Origin: Thalassolituus sp.
Lineage (GTDB): Bacteria; Pseudomonadota; Gammaproteobacteria; Pseudomonadales; Oceanobacteraceae
NCBI GenBank assembly: GCA_029212275.1
Contig: JARGOI010000184.1
Location: 1 to 5,699, forward strand
Direction of reading: 5' to 3'
DNA: 5,699 nt
The translations under genes were made by a program, and so were the position numbers. Below the pieces are notes generated by a model. The model had not been told where the DNA came from, made no database searches, and worked only from the letters and a program-made list of their open reading frames with translations. This document shows, piece by piece, positions 5,643-5,699 of this stretch (positions are counted from its first letter, which is position 1; each line of letters begins with the position of its first letter).

Positions 5643-5699
5643 TTACTTCCCAATACAAAACGACCCAAATATCTCACCCAGCAAATCATCCGCGGTAAA
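5643..5699 (-). CDS. mnmE: MnmE (TrmE), C-terminal 18 residues, continues past right edge
   Basis: The reading frame entering from the right ends FTADDLLGEIFGSFCIGK followed by TAA (5643-5645). This is the characteristic C-terminus of the tRNA modification GTPase MnmE, whose terminal cysteine motif CIGK is conserved and belongs to the catalytic helical domain. Unlike the copy at 4210, it keeps its native stop codon, so it is taken as the end of the functional gene, although only 18 codons are visible. No terminator is seen in the 22 bases before the HNH gene. Confidence 0.9.
   Translation of the reverse strand, partial: FTADDLLGEIFGSFCIGK
5645..5662 (-). repeat. 18-bp direct repeat at mnmE 3' end, att-like copy 2
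   Basis: This is identical to 4209-4226 and in the same orientation, 1436 bp away. It overlaps the last codons and the first base of the stop codon of the resident mnmE. This is where SGI1-type islands are known to integrate. Similarity to the left copy continues rightwards to the window edge at a lower level (about 5 mismatches over 55 bases in total). Confidence 0.6.

Overview
The window looks like chromosomal DNA of a Gram-negative bacterium, most likely a marine-type gammaproteobacterium. This is an inference from gene content: an MnmE ending in FCIGK, an exported di-haem peroxidase, a classical transmembrane chemoreceptor and a VUT-family membrane protein. No rRNA, tRNA, CRISPR array, integrase or transposase gene is visible.

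Left part (1-1490). A minus-strand gene enters from the left edge. Its N-terminus joins a Lar-like four-cysteine zinc ribbon to a PAS domain. A 270-bp AT-rich divergent spacer with two inverted repeats separates it from a plus-strand VUT-family (queuosine-precursor transporter-like) gene at 655-1293. A quiet spacer follows, ending in a rho-independent terminator that serves the next block.

Middle part (1491-4180). A probable two-gene minus-strand operon has a candidate promoter near 4152-4180. The first gene encodes an exported di-haem cytochrome c peroxidase (3117-4106). Fifteen bases later comes a methyl-accepting chemotaxis protein (1491-3101), whose strong ribosome-binding site overlaps the peroxidase stop codon. 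The arrangement suggests a link between peroxide or redox stress and motility.

Right part (4200-5699) is a mosaic and the most unusual section. The 3' end of the apparently real mnmE enters from the right edge (5643-5699, minus). Directly downstream of it lies an AT-rich HNH endonuclease gene (4865-5620). Beyond that are two gene fragments joined at their broken 5' ends: a piece of the VUT gene (4537-4788, 249 of 252 bases identical to 999-1250) and a second, diverged 3' third of mnmE carrying an in-frame stop (4210-4521). The two mnmE 3' ends share an identical 18-bp direct repeat (4209-4226 and 5645-5662). This falls at the site known from SGI1-family genomic islands as their attachment site. 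The roughly 1.4-kb segment therefore reads as a small or decayed island, or the scar of several insertions, at the mnmE 3' hotspot, with the HNH nuclease as the only intact cargo.
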